Below, in pieces: positions 19,633-29,044 of a stretch of 64,000 bases of DNA. Source of the DNA: Saccharopolyspora rhizosphaerae. GTDB taxonomy: Bacteria; Actinomycetota; Actinomycetes; Mycobacteriales; Pseudonocardiaceae. The number at the start of each line of letters is the position of its first letter. The first letter of the stretch is position 1. Under the pieces are notes generated by a model. The model saw only the letters and a list, made by a program, of their open reading frames with translations. It was not told the DNA's origin and made no database searches. The position numbers and the translations under genes were made by a program. The stretch covers positions 310,001 to 374,000 of the forward strand of contig NZ_RSAA01000001.1 of NCBI RefSeq assembly GCF_003931915.1, read 5' to 3'.

Positions 19633-19797
19633 ATGAGACGAGGTCGGCGCGGCCATCCGTGCGAGGTCCCCACCCAGATCGGGCTGTGGCGGTGCCCGGA
19701 CTGCGGCCAGCAGTGGGAGGTCCACGGCATCGAGGGCAATCCCCGCATCCGCAAGGTCAGCCGCGTCGGCTGGTTCCTCGCCAAGCTCCTCGGGTGA
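19633..19797 (+). CDS. Small zinc-ribbon protein (54 aa)
   Basis: Very small gene: ATG 19633 to TGA 19797. The sequence has one Cys in HPCEVPTQ and a knuckle WRCPDCGQQW, i.e. half of a zinc ribbon with a possible third ligand from the first Cys or His. The rest is basic (RKVSRVGWFLAKLLG). It lies 28 bases before the pseudouridine synthase and may be its partner or a small RNA-binding factor. Function unknown. Confidence 0.65.
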   Translation: MRRGRRGHPCEVPTQIGLWRCPDCGQQWEVHGIEGNPRIRKVSRVGWFLAKLLG

Positions 19798-19825
19798 GCT
19801 GACCGCTGGCTATCCTGGGCGGACC

Positions 19826-20731
19826 ATGCGTCGCAAGCTCCGCTCCCCGCTGCCCCAGCGCGACGGCCTGGACCCGGTCCGGCTGCACTTGCCCACCGAC
19901 GGGCGGTGGGCGACCGTGCGGGACTTCCTCGTCGAGCGGATCCCCAAGCTCGGGCCGGAACGCATCGACGAGATGCTCCGCGTGGGGCGGTTCGTCACCC
20001 ACGACGGGCCGGTGCCGCCCGGAGCCCCGTTCCAGCCGGGCGGTTTCGTGTGGTTCCACCGCGACGTGGCACCGGAGGTGCCGGTGCCGTTCGAGCTGGA
20101 CGTCCTGCACCGGGACGAGGAAGTCCTGGTCGTCGACAAGCCCCACTTCCTGGCCACCACACCGCGCGGCGAGCACATCACCGAGACCGCGCTCATCCGC
20201 CTGCGCAGGCAGCTGGAGCTGCCCGAGCTCTCCCCCGCGCACCGGCTGGACCGGGCGACGGCGGGTCTCGTGCTGTTCGTGGTCGACCCTGCGCTGCGCG
20301 GCCCCTACCAGACGCTCTTCCACGACCGGCGGGTCGACAAGACCTACGAGGCCATCGCGCCCCACGACCCGCGGCTGACGTTCCCGCGCACCGTCCGCAG
20401 CCGCATCGTCAAGCACCGGGGCCGGCTCGCCGCCGTCGAAGAACCGGGCGAACCGAACGCCGAAACCCGCATCGAGCTGGTCGAACACCGGGACGGCCTG
20501 GCCCGTTACCGCCTGCACCCCCGCACCGGGCGCACCCACCAGCTGCGGGTCCACCTCAACTCGCTGGGCCTGCCGATCCTCGGCGATGACCTCTACCCCG
20601 AGGTCCGCCCGCACGCGCCCCGGGACTTCAGCAACCCGCTGCGCCTGCTCGCCACGACGCTGACCTTCCCCGACCCGCGGACCGGTCAGCTGCGCCACTT
20701 CCACACCCGCAGGACCCTCGACTGGCCCTGA
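19826..20731 (+). CDS. RluA family pseudouridine synthase
   Basis: 301-aa RNA-modifying enzyme. The catalytic Asp is D142 in HRLDRATAGLVL; the family also shows the DKPHFLATTP strand before it and GRTHQLRVHL(N)SLGLPILGD after it. An S4-like N-terminal region (about 25-80) is likely. The target uridine (23S rRNA or tRNA) cannot be told from sequence. ATG 19826. Confidence 0.88.
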   Translation: MRRKLRSPLPQRDGLDPVRLHLPTDGRWATVRDFLVERIPKLGPERIDEMLRVGRFVTHDGPVPPGAPFQPGGFVWFHRDVAPEVPVPFELDVLHRDEEVLVVDKPHFLATTPRGEHITETALIRLRRQLELPELSPAHRLDRATAGLVLFVVDPALRGPYQTLFHDRRVDKTYEAIAPHDPRLTFPRTVRSRIVKHRGRLAAVEEPGEPNAETRIELVEHRDGLARYRLHPRTGRTHQLRVHLNSLGLPILGDDLYPEVRPHAPRDFSNPLRLLATTLTFPDPRTGQLRHFHTRRTLDWP

Positions 20732-20749
20732 CCAGCCCGGGCGCGGTCC

Positions 20750-21799
20750 TCAGAGGGTCGCGACGGGGGTGGTCGGCGAGCCGACGGCTCCGGGGAGGTT
20801 GAGGGGTGGGGCGGTGAGCAGGAAGCGGGAGCGGCCGAGGCGGTGCAGGTCCTCGGCCAGGGGTGTGAGGTGCCAGAGCTCGCCGAGGTGGACGCCGAGC
20901 TTGAACAGGCAGTGGTGGTGCAGCGGCAGCGCCGGAGCCGGCGGTTCGGCCGGGCCGGCCGGGAGGTTCTCGACCGCGTAGTTGTCGGCGATGAGCGCGG
21001 TCAGCCCGGTGTCGGTGACCCACTTCTGGAGGCGTTCGTCGCGCCCGTCCAGCGTCGCGCACGCGCCGTGCAGGACGTCGGGATCGGGGTCGCCGTCCAG
21101 GTCGATGAGGCGCTGGGCGAACCCCGTGTGCAAGCACACCAGATCGCCCTCTTCCACCTCGACGCCGTCGGCGGCCATGATCTCGGCGAGCGTGTCGTAA
21201 CCGACCACCGAGCGCCCGTCGCCGAGGTGCTTGCGCAGGTCGATGAGCACGCCACGGCCCTGCACCCCGGTGCGGGCGAGGTTGTCGATGCCCAGCGGAC
21301 CACCGCTGGAGGTCGTGCGCTCGTGCAGCTCGTCGGTGCCCGAGTCGGCCAGCTCCGCAGGCCCGGTGATGTGCTCGCCCGCGCGGAACCCGTTGTAGAA
21401 GACCGGTTCCGGGACTCCGTCGGCGTCGGCGTCGAACAGCGCTCCGGCGTGGGCGAAGGAGTCCCACTGCGTCGAGTACTGCAGGTGCAGCACGACGAGG
21501 TCGTCGCAGAGCACGTCGGTGGCGCCGTCGGAGTGACCGCGCAGCTCGTAGTTGAAGTTGATCTCGCCGAACCGCCGGGTGGGCCGGAGCACCGGCGGGA
21601 ACCGGTTGAGGTTCAACGCGTTCCCGCCCGGCAAGGTCAGCGGCAGGCTCAGCGCGTGGGTGATGCCCTCGCGCACCTCGGCGGCCGCGGCGCGGACGCG
21701 CTCCGGGGTCAGCAGGTTCATCCGCCCTGAGGTGTCGTCGGGGCCGAAATCACCCCAGTTGGACCCCTCCGGCCGTTGCTTCCAGCGTGCTCCGGTCAC
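20750..21799 (-). CDS. Cyclase family protein (kynurenine formamidase-like)
   Basis: 349-aa metal-dependent hydrolase of the cyclase superfamily (PF04199). The metal-site region is visible as STQWDSFAHAGALFD (about residue 110-125), and later ALPLHHHCLFKLGVHLGELWHL. Such enzymes hydrolyse amides or lactones, for example N-formylkynurenine; the substrate here is unknown. The LysR-type regulator directly upstream on the same strand (98-base gap) is the likely controller. Confidence 0.8.
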   Translation of the reverse strand: MTGARWKQRPEGSNWGDFGPDDTSGRMNLLTPERVRAAAAEVREGITHALSLPLTLPGGNALNLNRFPPVLRPTRRFGEINFNYELRGHSDGATDVLCDDLVVLHLQYSTQWDSFAHAGALFDADADGVPEPVFYNGFRAGEHITGPAELADSGTDELHERTTSSGGPLGIDNLARTGVQGRGVLIDLRKHLGDGRSVVGYDTLAEIMAADGVEVEEGDLVCLHTGFAQRLIDLDGDPDPDVLHGACATLDGRDERLQKWVTDTGLTALIADNYAVENLPAGPAEPPAPALPLHHHCLFKLGVHLGELWHLTPLAEDLHRLGRSRFLLTAPPLNLPGAVGSPTTPVATL

Positions 21800-21896
21800 G
21801 TTCGCCTCCCGGGCTCGAGGTCGACTGGAGGCAGCCTCGCAGTCCGGTCGGAAGCGATCAACCGCTCCACGGCCGGGGTTTCCGGCGACCCTCGGG

Positions 21897-22814
21897 TCAC
21901 TCCGGTGTCGGCAGGGCGGTTTCGGCGATGTCGAGGACGGTGTGCAGCGCGGCGTTGGTGTTGTCCTCGCGCCAGGCCAGCGCCGCTCTCAACCGGGTCG
22001 GTTCGCCGGCGAGCTCGCGGTAGACCAGCCCGGTCTGCTGGATGTGCTGGCAGGACGTCAGCGTCAACGTCACCCCGACACCCGCCGCGACCAGCGCGAG
22101 GATCGTGTAGGAGTCCGGCGCTTCCTGCACCACCCGCGGGGTGAAACCACCCGCGACGCACGCCTTCACCAGCGCATCGCGCAGCGTGGACCCGGCGTTG
22201 GACGGGAAGCTGACGAACGGCTCGTCGGCGAGTTCGGTGATCGGCACCCGGTCCAGACCGGCCAGCCGGTGGTCGGTGGGCAGCGCGCAGATGAGCTCCT
22301 CGACCTCGATGACGCGGGTCCGCACGCCGGGCTGGTTGACCGGTAGCCGCACGAAGCCCAGGTCCAAGGTGCCGTCGGCGACCTTGGCCAGCGCCACGTC
22401 GGCGTAGGTCTGCCCGCGCATCACCAGCTCGAGGCCGGGGTGGGCGGCGCGGACCGCGCGGGTGAGCACCGGCAGCGCTTCGTGGCTGGAGGCACCGGCG
22501 AAACCGACGGTGACGCGCCCGTGCTCGCCGCGCCCAGCCGCCTTGGCCGCGCCGACCGCGATCTCGACGTCGTCCAGGACGGTGCGCGCGGGCTCGAGGA
22601 ACGACTCCCCGGCGTTGGTCAGCCGGACCGAGCGGGTGTTGCGCTCGAACAGCCGCACCCCGAGCTCCTTCTCCAGCTGGCGGATCTGCTGGCTCAGCGG
22701 CGGCTGAGCCATCTGCAGGCGCTTGGCAGCACGGCCGAAGTGCAGTTCTTCGGCGACCGCGATGAAGGCGGTCAGGTGGCGCAGCTCCACGACTCCTCCC
22801 CGATCCATCCGCAC
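21897..22814 (-). CDS. LysR family transcriptional regulator
   Basis: 305-aa LTTR. N-terminal helix-turn-helix: LRHLTAFIAVAEELHFGRAAKRL then QPPLSQQIRQLEKELGVRLFERNTRSVRLT; C-terminal periplasmic-binding-like effector domain (ALVAAGVGVTLTL). GTG 22814-type start is in the open frame; the first in-frame ATG is MRMDRGG, six residues before the HTH. It precedes the cyclase gene in the same direction. Confidence 0.9.
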   Translation of the reverse strand: MRMDRGGVVELRHLTAFIAVAEELHFGRAAKRLQMAQPPLSQQIRQLEKELGVRLFERNTRSVRLTNAGESFLEPARTVLDDVEIAVGAAKAAGRGEHGRVTVGFAGASSHEALPVLTRAVRAAHPGLELVMRGQTYADVALAKVADGTLDLGFVRLPVNQPGVRTRVIEVEELICALPTDHRLAGLDRVPITELADEPFVSFPSNAGSTLRDALVKACVAGGFTPRVVQEAPDSYTILALVAAGVGVTLTLTSCQHIQQTGLVYRELAGEPTRLRAALAWREDNTNAALHTVLDIAETALPTPE

Positions 22815-22853
22815 CTGGTCTTGATCCGACCCTAATTCGGTAGGCGGGCGGTC

Positions 22854-23985
22854 TCAATCCCGGGTGCGAGCGGTCGGCGAGCTCGGCCCTTCCGGCCGAT
22901 CAGACCTCCACGCACCCCTGGCTGCTGCGACCGCACCGTTCGCGTGCCGGAATGGGCGCCGTCCGAGGTGCAGGACGTCGGCGAGGACGGTGCCGGGGCC
23001 TTCGAGGCGGTGGGCCGCGGTGCTGTCCTGCACGACGAGGAGGTCACCGGAGGGCAGCACCGCCAGTCCTCCGGCGTGGTCTTCGCCTTCCCCGTGGGAC
23101 AGGTCGAGCTCGCTGTGCAGGTCGTCGCGGCGGACCACGCCGGCAGTGTCCCGGTGAGCGGCGCCCGGCCAAGCGGTAGGCCCGGACCCGGGCCGTCGAG
23201 GTCCATCGACGGCCCGGCGAGCAGCGGCAGGTCCTCTCCGTGCACACACAGGCGCGGATGCCCAGCCCGTCGAGGTCGAGGAAGGTCTTGGCGCAGCGGT
23301 GACCGCCGCGGGAGGCGAGCACCAGTTCCCCGTCGGTGCCTGCACGCGGTTTGAGCTGCAGCAGCACGGCCCAGCCGCGCAGCACCGGCCCGCGCAGCCC
23401 CAGGTGGACGCGCTCCTGACCGGCTTCTCCGTGCACGGCGATGCCTTCGACGTCGAACCCGTTCTCCTTGCCGGTGAGGTCCAGGAACGGCCGGAGGTGC
23501 TCGCCCTCGGCTAGCAGCTCGACCAGTCCTCCCCTCCCGAGCGCAGCGCTGCTCGCGCCTTCCGGGGTGCGTTCGGCCGGCACGGGGTCGGCCAGCGCGA
23601 TGCGGGCGAGCACGCGGCGGCTGGGTTCGGCGGAGACCGAGGCGAGGCGTGTGGCGGCCTTGGCGTCGGAGTGGCTGGGCTTGACCTCGCGGCGCTTGGC
23701 GCTGCGCGAGCCCACCACCCACAGGTACGGGCCGTTGCGGCAGACCCCCTCCACGTCGACCTCGTCGTCGGCTTCCCCCGGGAGGTCGACGACGTCGGCG
23801 AGCGGGAAGCTGACGTGGTCGCGGTGTGCGGTGGGACGGGCGGGATCGTCGCAGGTGAGCCGTTCGACCGTGGCCGTCTCCCCGCGGTGTGCGCCGTCGG
23901 CGCGCACCGCGGGGAGGTTCGCGTGCGTGGTGGCCTCGACCGCGCCGGCGGTGAACATCAACCGCACCGTCCGTGCTACGTTCAC
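22854..23985 (-). pseudogene. Frameshifted DUF3616-type protein
   Basis: The first two thirds read continuously from 23985 (MNVARTVRLMFTAGAVEATT, with VDVEGVCRNGPYLWVVGSRS and GFDVEGIAVHG, typical DUF3616 segments). Near 23253 the frame breaks: GLGIR continues in another frame as LCVHGEDLPLLAGPSMDLDG. Further slips between about 23215 and 23150 are needed before VVRRDDLHSELDLSHGEGED and LAVLPSGDLLVVQDS, which are in the third frame. At least three indels in 250 bases imply a decayed gene rather than one reading error. Family function is unknown. Confidence 0.65.
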
Positions 23986-24148
23986 GCATCGTTCCTACCA
24001 GGTTCCGGCGCCGTGAGCTCCCGCGTCAGGGCGGCACGACGAGCCCCCCGCCCACACGATCAAGTGACTGCGGGAACCGGTGGGGCAGGTGCGCGGTCCT
24101 AAGCCATGTCGTTGTCCTCGCGTCCATGGGAGAAGGAGAGGGATCGCT

Positions 24149-24361
24149 GTGCCAGACATCCGGGTCCGGCTCCGCGGTGGGCCTCAGGACGGTCAGGAGC
24201 TGACCGTCTCGGCCGACTCATCGGGCAAACCGATCCCGCGCATCACCTTGCCCGCACGCGCTCGCAACCCGGAGGCGGTACCGCCGCGGCTGATCTACGA
24301 GCGCTCGGGCGAGAACGGTGATGGAACCTGGGAATTCCGCTACGTGGGTGCCGAAACCTGA
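24149..24361 (+). CDS. Hypothetical small protein (70 aa)
   Basis: GTG 24149 with AAGGAGAGG ahead opens MPDIRVRLRGGPQDGQELTV and ends GDGTWEFRYVGAET. Predicted as a small beta-rich, soluble protein; the GGPQDGQELTV opening recurs in small actinomycete/phage-like proteins, but I do not know a function. Confidence 0.6.
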   Translation: MPDIRVRLRGGPQDGQELTVSADSSGKPIPRITLPARARNPEAVPPRLIYERSGENGDGTWEFRYVGAET

Positions 24362-24527
24362 CACCGCGTGGCCCCGGCAGGGCGCGGAGCCGGGTGCCCT
24401 GCCGCACCGCACCTGCGAGGGAGACGCCGCGGCTTTCCGCACGGCAGCTCCGACACCGCAGACGGGTTCACGTCCTCGCGCGCTGACGAGCTCCGCTCCC
24501 CGTTGGCAGACCTGGTCTGCGGCCGCC

Positions 24528-25244
24528 TCAGCGCCGCGAGGGTGTCCCGGAGACTCCGCAGGCGGTCGCGATCTCGGCGACCAGGCTGCGCAACGCCCCG
24601 GGCAGCAGCGACTCCCAAGAGGACAACCGGAACTCCCCTTGCCTCTGGGCCTGCTTGGACAAGGCCAGGTGCCGCAGCACCCCCGTCTCGCGCACCAGCA
24701 GTGCCGAGGTGATCTCGGCGAGCCGCTCGGGCACGGTGATGATGCCGCTACCGGAGGCGGAGTCGGCCGCGGTGAACAGCTCTTCGAGCGCAGCCGTGGC
24801 GTTGCCGCACTGGGTGTCGGCGACGCGCCAGGCCGCCGCTGACCCACCACGCAGCCCGCCGGAGACCGGGACCTCGCGCAGCACGTCGACCAGCACCAAC
24901 CGGCAGCGCACCTTCTCCACCGCGGTCCCGGCGAGGCGGGCCAGCCAGGTGCGCAGCTCGTGACCCGCTTCGCGGCGGATCTCGCGCAGCACCGTCCAGG
25001 ACAGGAAGTCCGGGCAGCGGCCGTTGCCGCTGGGCCGCACGTCGGGGGTGACGGCGATCTCCTGCTCCACGATCAGCTCGGCCAACAACCCGCCCGCGCA
25101 GCCCAGGGCCAGCAGGTCGGAGCCGATGCGCGGGGACAGCCGGGCTTCACCAGCGTGGGCGGCCAGGAAGAACCGGTCCGCGACGCGCAGCGGGAGCCTC
25201 GTGCTGCCGGGCTCCGCACCGCTCCCGCCACCGGCCTTCAACAC
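24528..25244 (-). CDS. GPP34 (GOLPH3/VPS74-like) family protein
   Basis: 238-aa protein resembling actinobacterial GPP34 family members: RVADRFFLAAHAGEARLSPR near the start, followed by LALGCAGGLLAELIVEQEIAV. In eukaryotes this fold binds phosphatidylinositol-4-phosphate on the Golgi; the bacterial role is unknown, though many copies are found in actinomycetes. GTG 25244 has GAGGAG 9 bases ahead; the open frame continues upstream to 25439 but without family similarity. Confidence 0.72.
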   Translation of the reverse strand: MLKAGGGSGAEPGSTRLPLRVADRFFLAAHAGEARLSPRIGSDLLALGCAGGLLAELIVEQEIAVTPDVRPSGNGRCPDFLSWTVLREIRREAGHELRTWLARLAGTAVEKVRCRLVLVDVLREVPVSGGLRGGSAAAWRVADTQCGNATAALEELFTAADSASGSGIITVPERLAEITSALLVRETGVLRHLALSKQAQRQGEFRLSSWESLLPGALRSLVAEIATACGVSGTPSRR

Positions 25245-25507
25245 GTGGTCGCTCTCCTCGTCACAGCCAGGACGTGGTGCGCGCCGGAAGACGCCCCTCG
25301 CAGCACCCCTCGGTGCGCCATCGTTCAAGATCAACGCCCTCGCGCGCACCGCCCGGCCCCAGGATGTGGCCGAATCGTTGTGGTCGATCATCGTCCGCTT
25401 CCCGGGTCGGGAACAACCGAGAGGCGCATTGACTTCCACCTAACACGAACTCCGAGGATGTACAGGTCCGAACCGATCGACACCACCACGTCACGAAGGA
25501 CCTCCAC

Positions 25508-27388
25508 GTGAACGCCAACTGGTCGACGATGCGCTCCTTCGCGAGCGACAAGTCCGTCACCCGGCAACGCCTGTCCGCGGGCCTGCTCCGCCGCATCGGC
25601 GGCTACGCCCGCCCCTACCTGCGCGACATCGTGCCGTTCCTGGTGCTGGTGGCGCTGGCCGCCGCGCTCGGGGTGGTCAACCCGCTGCTGTTCAAGGCCA
25701 TCATCGACAACGGCATCGTGCCGAGGAACTTCTCGCTGGTCGTGTGGCTGGCCTTGGCGGTGGCCGGGGTCGCGGTGCTGGAAGCGGTGATGAGCCTGGC
25801 GCAGCGCTGGTACTCCGCGCGGCTGGGCGAGGGCCTGATCTACGACCTGCGGCGCGAGGTCTTCGACCACGTGCAGCGGATGCCGGTGGCCTTCTTCGTG
25901 CGCGCCCAGACCGGCGCCCTGGTCAGCCGGCTCAACAACGACGTCATCGGCGCGCAACGGGCGCTCACCTCGACGTTATCGTCGGTGGTGTCCAACGTGC
26001 TGAGCCTGGTGCTCGTGCTGGCCACCATGTTCACGTTGTCCTGGCAGATCACCGTGATCTCGCTGGTGCTGCTGCCGCTGTTCCTGCTCCCGGTGCGCTG
26101 GGTGGGGCGCAAGCTGCAGCGCATCACCCGCGAGCAGATGAAGCTCGACGCCGAGATGAGCTCGCTGATGACCGAGCGCTTCGGGGTGGGAGGGGCGATG
26201 CTGGCCAAGCTCTACGGCCGCACCGACGAGGAGTCCGAGCGCTTCGCCGCCCGGGCCGAGAGGGTCCGCGACATGGGCATCGTCTCGGCGATGTACAGCC
26301 GGGTGTTCATGGTCGCCTTGACGCTGCTCGCGGCGCTGGCCACGGCCGTGGTGTACGGCCTGGGCGGCGGTCTGGTGCTGGCCGGGGCCTTCCAGCTGGG
26401 CACGCTGGTGGCGCTGGCGAGCCTGCTCAACCGGCTGTACGGGCCGCTGACGGCGCTGTCGAACGTGCACGTGGACGTGATGACCGCGCTGGTGAGCTTC
26501 GACCGCGTCTTCGAGGTCCTCGACCTCAAGCCGATGATCACCGAGAAGCCGGAGGCCCGCGAGCTGCCGGCCGGGGCCTCCGACGTCGAGTTCGACCACG
26601 TCTCGTTCCGCTACCCCGCGTCCCACGAGGTGTCGCTGGCGTCGCTGGAGTCGGTGGCACGGGCCGACAACGCCCCGGCCCACCCGGTGCTGCACGACAT
26701 CAGCTTCCGCGCCGAGCCGGGCCAGACCGTGGCGCTGGTGGGGCATTCCGGTGCCGGCAAGACGACCATCACCAACCTGGCCGGGCGGCTCTACGACGTC
26801 GACTCCGGTGCCGTGCGCATCGGCGGGGTCGACGTGCGCGACACCTCGCTGGCCTCGCTGTACGAGCACGTCGGCGTGGTCACCCAGGAGGCGCACCTGT
26901 TCCACGACACGATCCGCGCCAACCTCACCTTCGCCCGGCCCGAAGCGACCGAGCAGGAGCTGGTCGAGGCGCTGCGGGTGGCGCAGCTGGGGCACCTGAT
27001 CGACTCGCTGCCCGACGGGCTGGACACGGTGGTCGGCGACCGCGGCCACCGGCTCTCCGGTGGGGAGAAGCAGCGGCTGGCGATCGCGCGGCTGCTGCTC
27101 AAGGCACCGCCGATCGTGGTGCTCGACGAGGCCACCGCGCACCTGGACTCCGAGTCGGAGGCCGCGGTCCAGCGGGCGCTGGCCACGGCGTTGTCGGGGC
27201 GCACGGCGCTGGTCATCGCCCACCGGCTGGCCACCATCCGCGAGGCCGACCGCATCCTGGTCATCGGCGAGGGGCGGATCGTCGAGGAGGGCACCCACGA
27301 GGAGCTGCTCGCCCGCGGCGGTCACTACGCCGAGCTCTACCGCACGCAGTTCGCCGCGCAGCGCTCGGACTCCGGCGAAGCCGCCTGA
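25508..27388 (+). CDS. ABC transporter, fused permease-ATPase (exporter half-transporter)
   Basis: 626-aa half-exporter: six membrane segments (about 40-330) followed by the ATPase with Walker A GHSGAGKTT, signature LSGGEKQRLAIAR, Walker B VVLDEATAHLD and H-loop IAHRLATI. Works as a dimer, moving lipids, peptides or drugs outwards. GTG 25508. It converges on a MarR-family regulator three bases away, which is a common arrangement for drug-type exporters and their sensors. Confidence 0.9.
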   Translation: MNANWSTMRSFASDKSVTRQRLSAGLLRRIGGYARPYLRDIVPFLVLVALAAALGVVNPLLFKAIIDNGIVPRNFSLVVWLALAVAGVAVLEAVMSLAQRWYSARLGEGLIYDLRREVFDHVQRMPVAFFVRAQTGALVSRLNNDVIGAQRALTSTLSSVVSNVLSLVLVLATMFTLSWQITVISLVLLPLFLLPVRWVGRKLQRITREQMKLDAEMSSLMTERFGVGGAMLAKLYGRTDEESERFAARAERVRDMGIVSAMYSRVFMVALTLLAALATAVVYGLGGGLVLAGAFQLGTLVALASLLNRLYGPLTALSNVHVDVMTALVSFDRVFEVLDLKPMITEKPEARELPAGASDVEFDHVSFRYPASHEVSLASLESVARADNAPAHPVLHDISFRAEPGQTVALVGHSGAGKTTITNLAGRLYDVDSGAVRIGGVDVRDTSLASLYEHVGVVTQEAHLFHDTIRANLTFARPEATEQELVEALRVAQLGHLIDSLPDGLDTVVGDRGHRLSGGEKQRLAIARLLLKAPPIVVLDEATAHLDSESEAAVQRALATALSGRTALVIAHRLATIREADRILVIGEGRIVEEGTHEELLARGGHYAELYRTQFAAQRSDSGEAA

Positions 27389-27391
27389 TCC

Positions 27392-27904
27392 TCAGCGTTC
27401 GGACGCGGAGGCGCGCAGGTCGCCCGGGGGAGTCACCGAGAGGGCTCCTTCCGGGTCGACGCGCGCCAGCAGGGCCGAGCAGAGCTCGTCGAGGAGGGTG
27501 ACCTGCTCCTCGCTGAGGGCGTCGATGATCAGGGAGCGGACCTTCTCGACGTGGCCGGGAGCGGTGGCGACGACCTTGGCCAACCCGTCCTCGGTGAGCT
27601 CGGCGATGCTGCCGCGCGCGTCGTCCTCGGCCTTGCGGCGGGCGACGAAGCCCTGCTGCTCCAGCCGGGAGACCACGTGCGAGACCCGGGACGGCGAGGC
27701 GTTGGACTGCTGGGCGAGGTGGCTCATCCGCAGTTGTCGTCCGGGCGCCTCCGACAGCATCGCCAGCACCCAGTAGCCGAACATCGTGAGACCGGCGTCG
27801 CGCTGCAGCTGCGCGTCCAGCGCCGCGGGCACGACGGTCATCACGGCGGCCAGCTTCCGCCAGGCGCGCTGCTCGTGGTCGCTCAACCAGCGCGTGTCGC
27901 TCAC
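27392..27904 (-). CDS. MarR family transcriptional regulator
   Basis: 170-aa winged-helix protein. The core LGMSHLAQQ-type region reads LRMSHLAQQSNASPSRVSHVVSRLEQQGFVARR, followed by the DDARGSIAELTEDG wing. Start taken as GTG 27904 (MSDTRWLSDHEQRAWRKL). Tail-to-tail with the ABC exporter. Likely ligand-responsive repressor; target unknown. Confidence 0.88.
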   Translation of the reverse strand: MSDTRWLSDHEQRAWRKLAAVMTVVPAALDAQLQRDAGLTMFGYWVLAMLSEAPGRQLRMSHLAQQSNASPSRVSHVVSRLEQQGFVARRKAEDDARGSIAELTEDGLAKVVATAPGHVEKVRSLIIDALSEEQVTLLDELCSALLARVDPEGALSVTPPGDLRASASER

Positions 27905-27930
27905 ACCTCGGAGCCTAGCAGCGTGAAGCT

Positions 27931-28926
27931 TCAAAGAGGCTGTCCGACCAGTGGCGACACGCCCTGCGCGGCGCAGAACGAGCCGATCTTGTCCCGCAGC
28001 TGCACCGCAGCCGGGGCCGCCTGCAGCGGTGTGCGCTCGAGCGCCTTGCCGAGCCGGCGCAACCGCCGCAGCACGGCTTCGGTGCGGCGGGACGTCGCGG
28101 CGGCCAGCACCAGGTCGACCTGTTCGGCCGCGCCCTCCAGGTCCCGACCGCGCAGCCGCACCGCGGCCAGGTCCAGCCGGGCCAGGCACAGCTCGCCGAC
28201 GCGCCGGTGCGGTTCGAGCTCCTGGGCGTACCCGGCGATGGCGGTGATCGCGTCGCGCTCCGCGCGGGCCAGCCCCACCTGACCGCCCAACCACAGGGCG
28301 GTCGACGAGGCGTAGGCGTACTGCTTGGCGACCGGGAACTCCAGGAGCCCGGCCGGGCCACCGGTGTCCACGACCTCCTCGCGCGCCTGCTCGGCGCGGG
28401 TCAGGGCCCGCTCGGCGGCGTGCGCGTCGCCGAGCCGCGCGTGCGCGCGGGCTTCGAGGGCAGCCAGCCGCACGGCGGCCGTGCCGGATCCGGGCGGGTG
28501 GTGCCGCCCGTCGCGGGCGAGCTCGACGGCGTCGCGGCAGCGGTCCTCCCAGTAGGCCACCAGGCTCTGGGTGCCGCGGATCCAGCAGCGCAGCGCGTTG
28601 TCGCCGGCCTGCTCGGCGCACTGGAAGGCGGTGCGCGCCTGGGCTTCGGCCGCCAGCGGGTGCCCCAGGTCGAAAGCGGCGTTGGCCATCGCCGCGCACG
28701 CCAGCCCGGCGGTGTGGAACCAGTCGCGGGCGTGCTCGGCGGGAACCCGCCGTTCCAGCACCTTGAAGGCGCGGTCCCGCAGGTCGCGCAGCTCCACGTA
28801 CAGCGGGAAGACCCGCTCGTGCGGGTAGCTCTCGATGATGCGGGCCACGTCGGCGCGGACGCGGTCGAGGTTCTGCGGCCCGCCGTGCCGGGGTCGGGTG
28901 GTGGGCAGTGGTTCGGTGGCCGGCAT
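27931..28926 (-). CDS. TPR-like protein related to C-termini of XRE-type regulators
   Basis: 331-aa helical-repeat protein (AHARDWFHTAGLACAAMANAAF, ARTAFQCAEQAGDNALRCW, ALRAERDA-type repeats). It resembles the ligand-sensing C-terminal half of actinomycete XRE-family regulators but has no helix-turn-helix. ATG 28926 gives this length; a GTG at 29001 is possible. It may sense a partner or be a regulator that lost its DNA-binding half. Confidence 0.55.
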   Translation of the reverse strand: MPATEPLPTTRPRHGGPQNLDRVRADVARIIESYPHERVFPLYVELRDLRDRAFKVLERRVPAEHARDWFHTAGLACAAMANAAFDLGHPLAAEAQARTAFQCAEQAGDNALRCWIRGTQSLVAYWEDRCRDAVELARDGRHHPPGSGTAAVRLAALEARAHARLGDAHAAERALTRAEQAREEVVDTGGPAGLLEFPVAKQYAYASSTALWLGGQVGLARAERDAITAIAGYAQELEPHRRVGELCLARLDLAAVRLRGRDLEGAAEQVDLVLAAATSRRTEAVLRRLRRLGKALERTPLQAAPAAVQLRDKIGSFCAAQGVSPLVGQPL

Positions 28927-29044
28927 GAGGGCCTCGCTCTCGACGTGGGCTGCCTGCGAGGCCGCGGAGCCACGCGCCGCTCCGTCGCACCGGGGCCTCA
29001 CGCGTACGGTGGCAGCCCGCGTTCGAGGCCCGCAAGAGGGGCTT

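Noticed and set aside
27900..27945. Possible tRNA(Sec) at the GCTTCAAAGAGG sequence
   Set aside because: No acceptor, D or T arms around the UCA; no other candidate was found.
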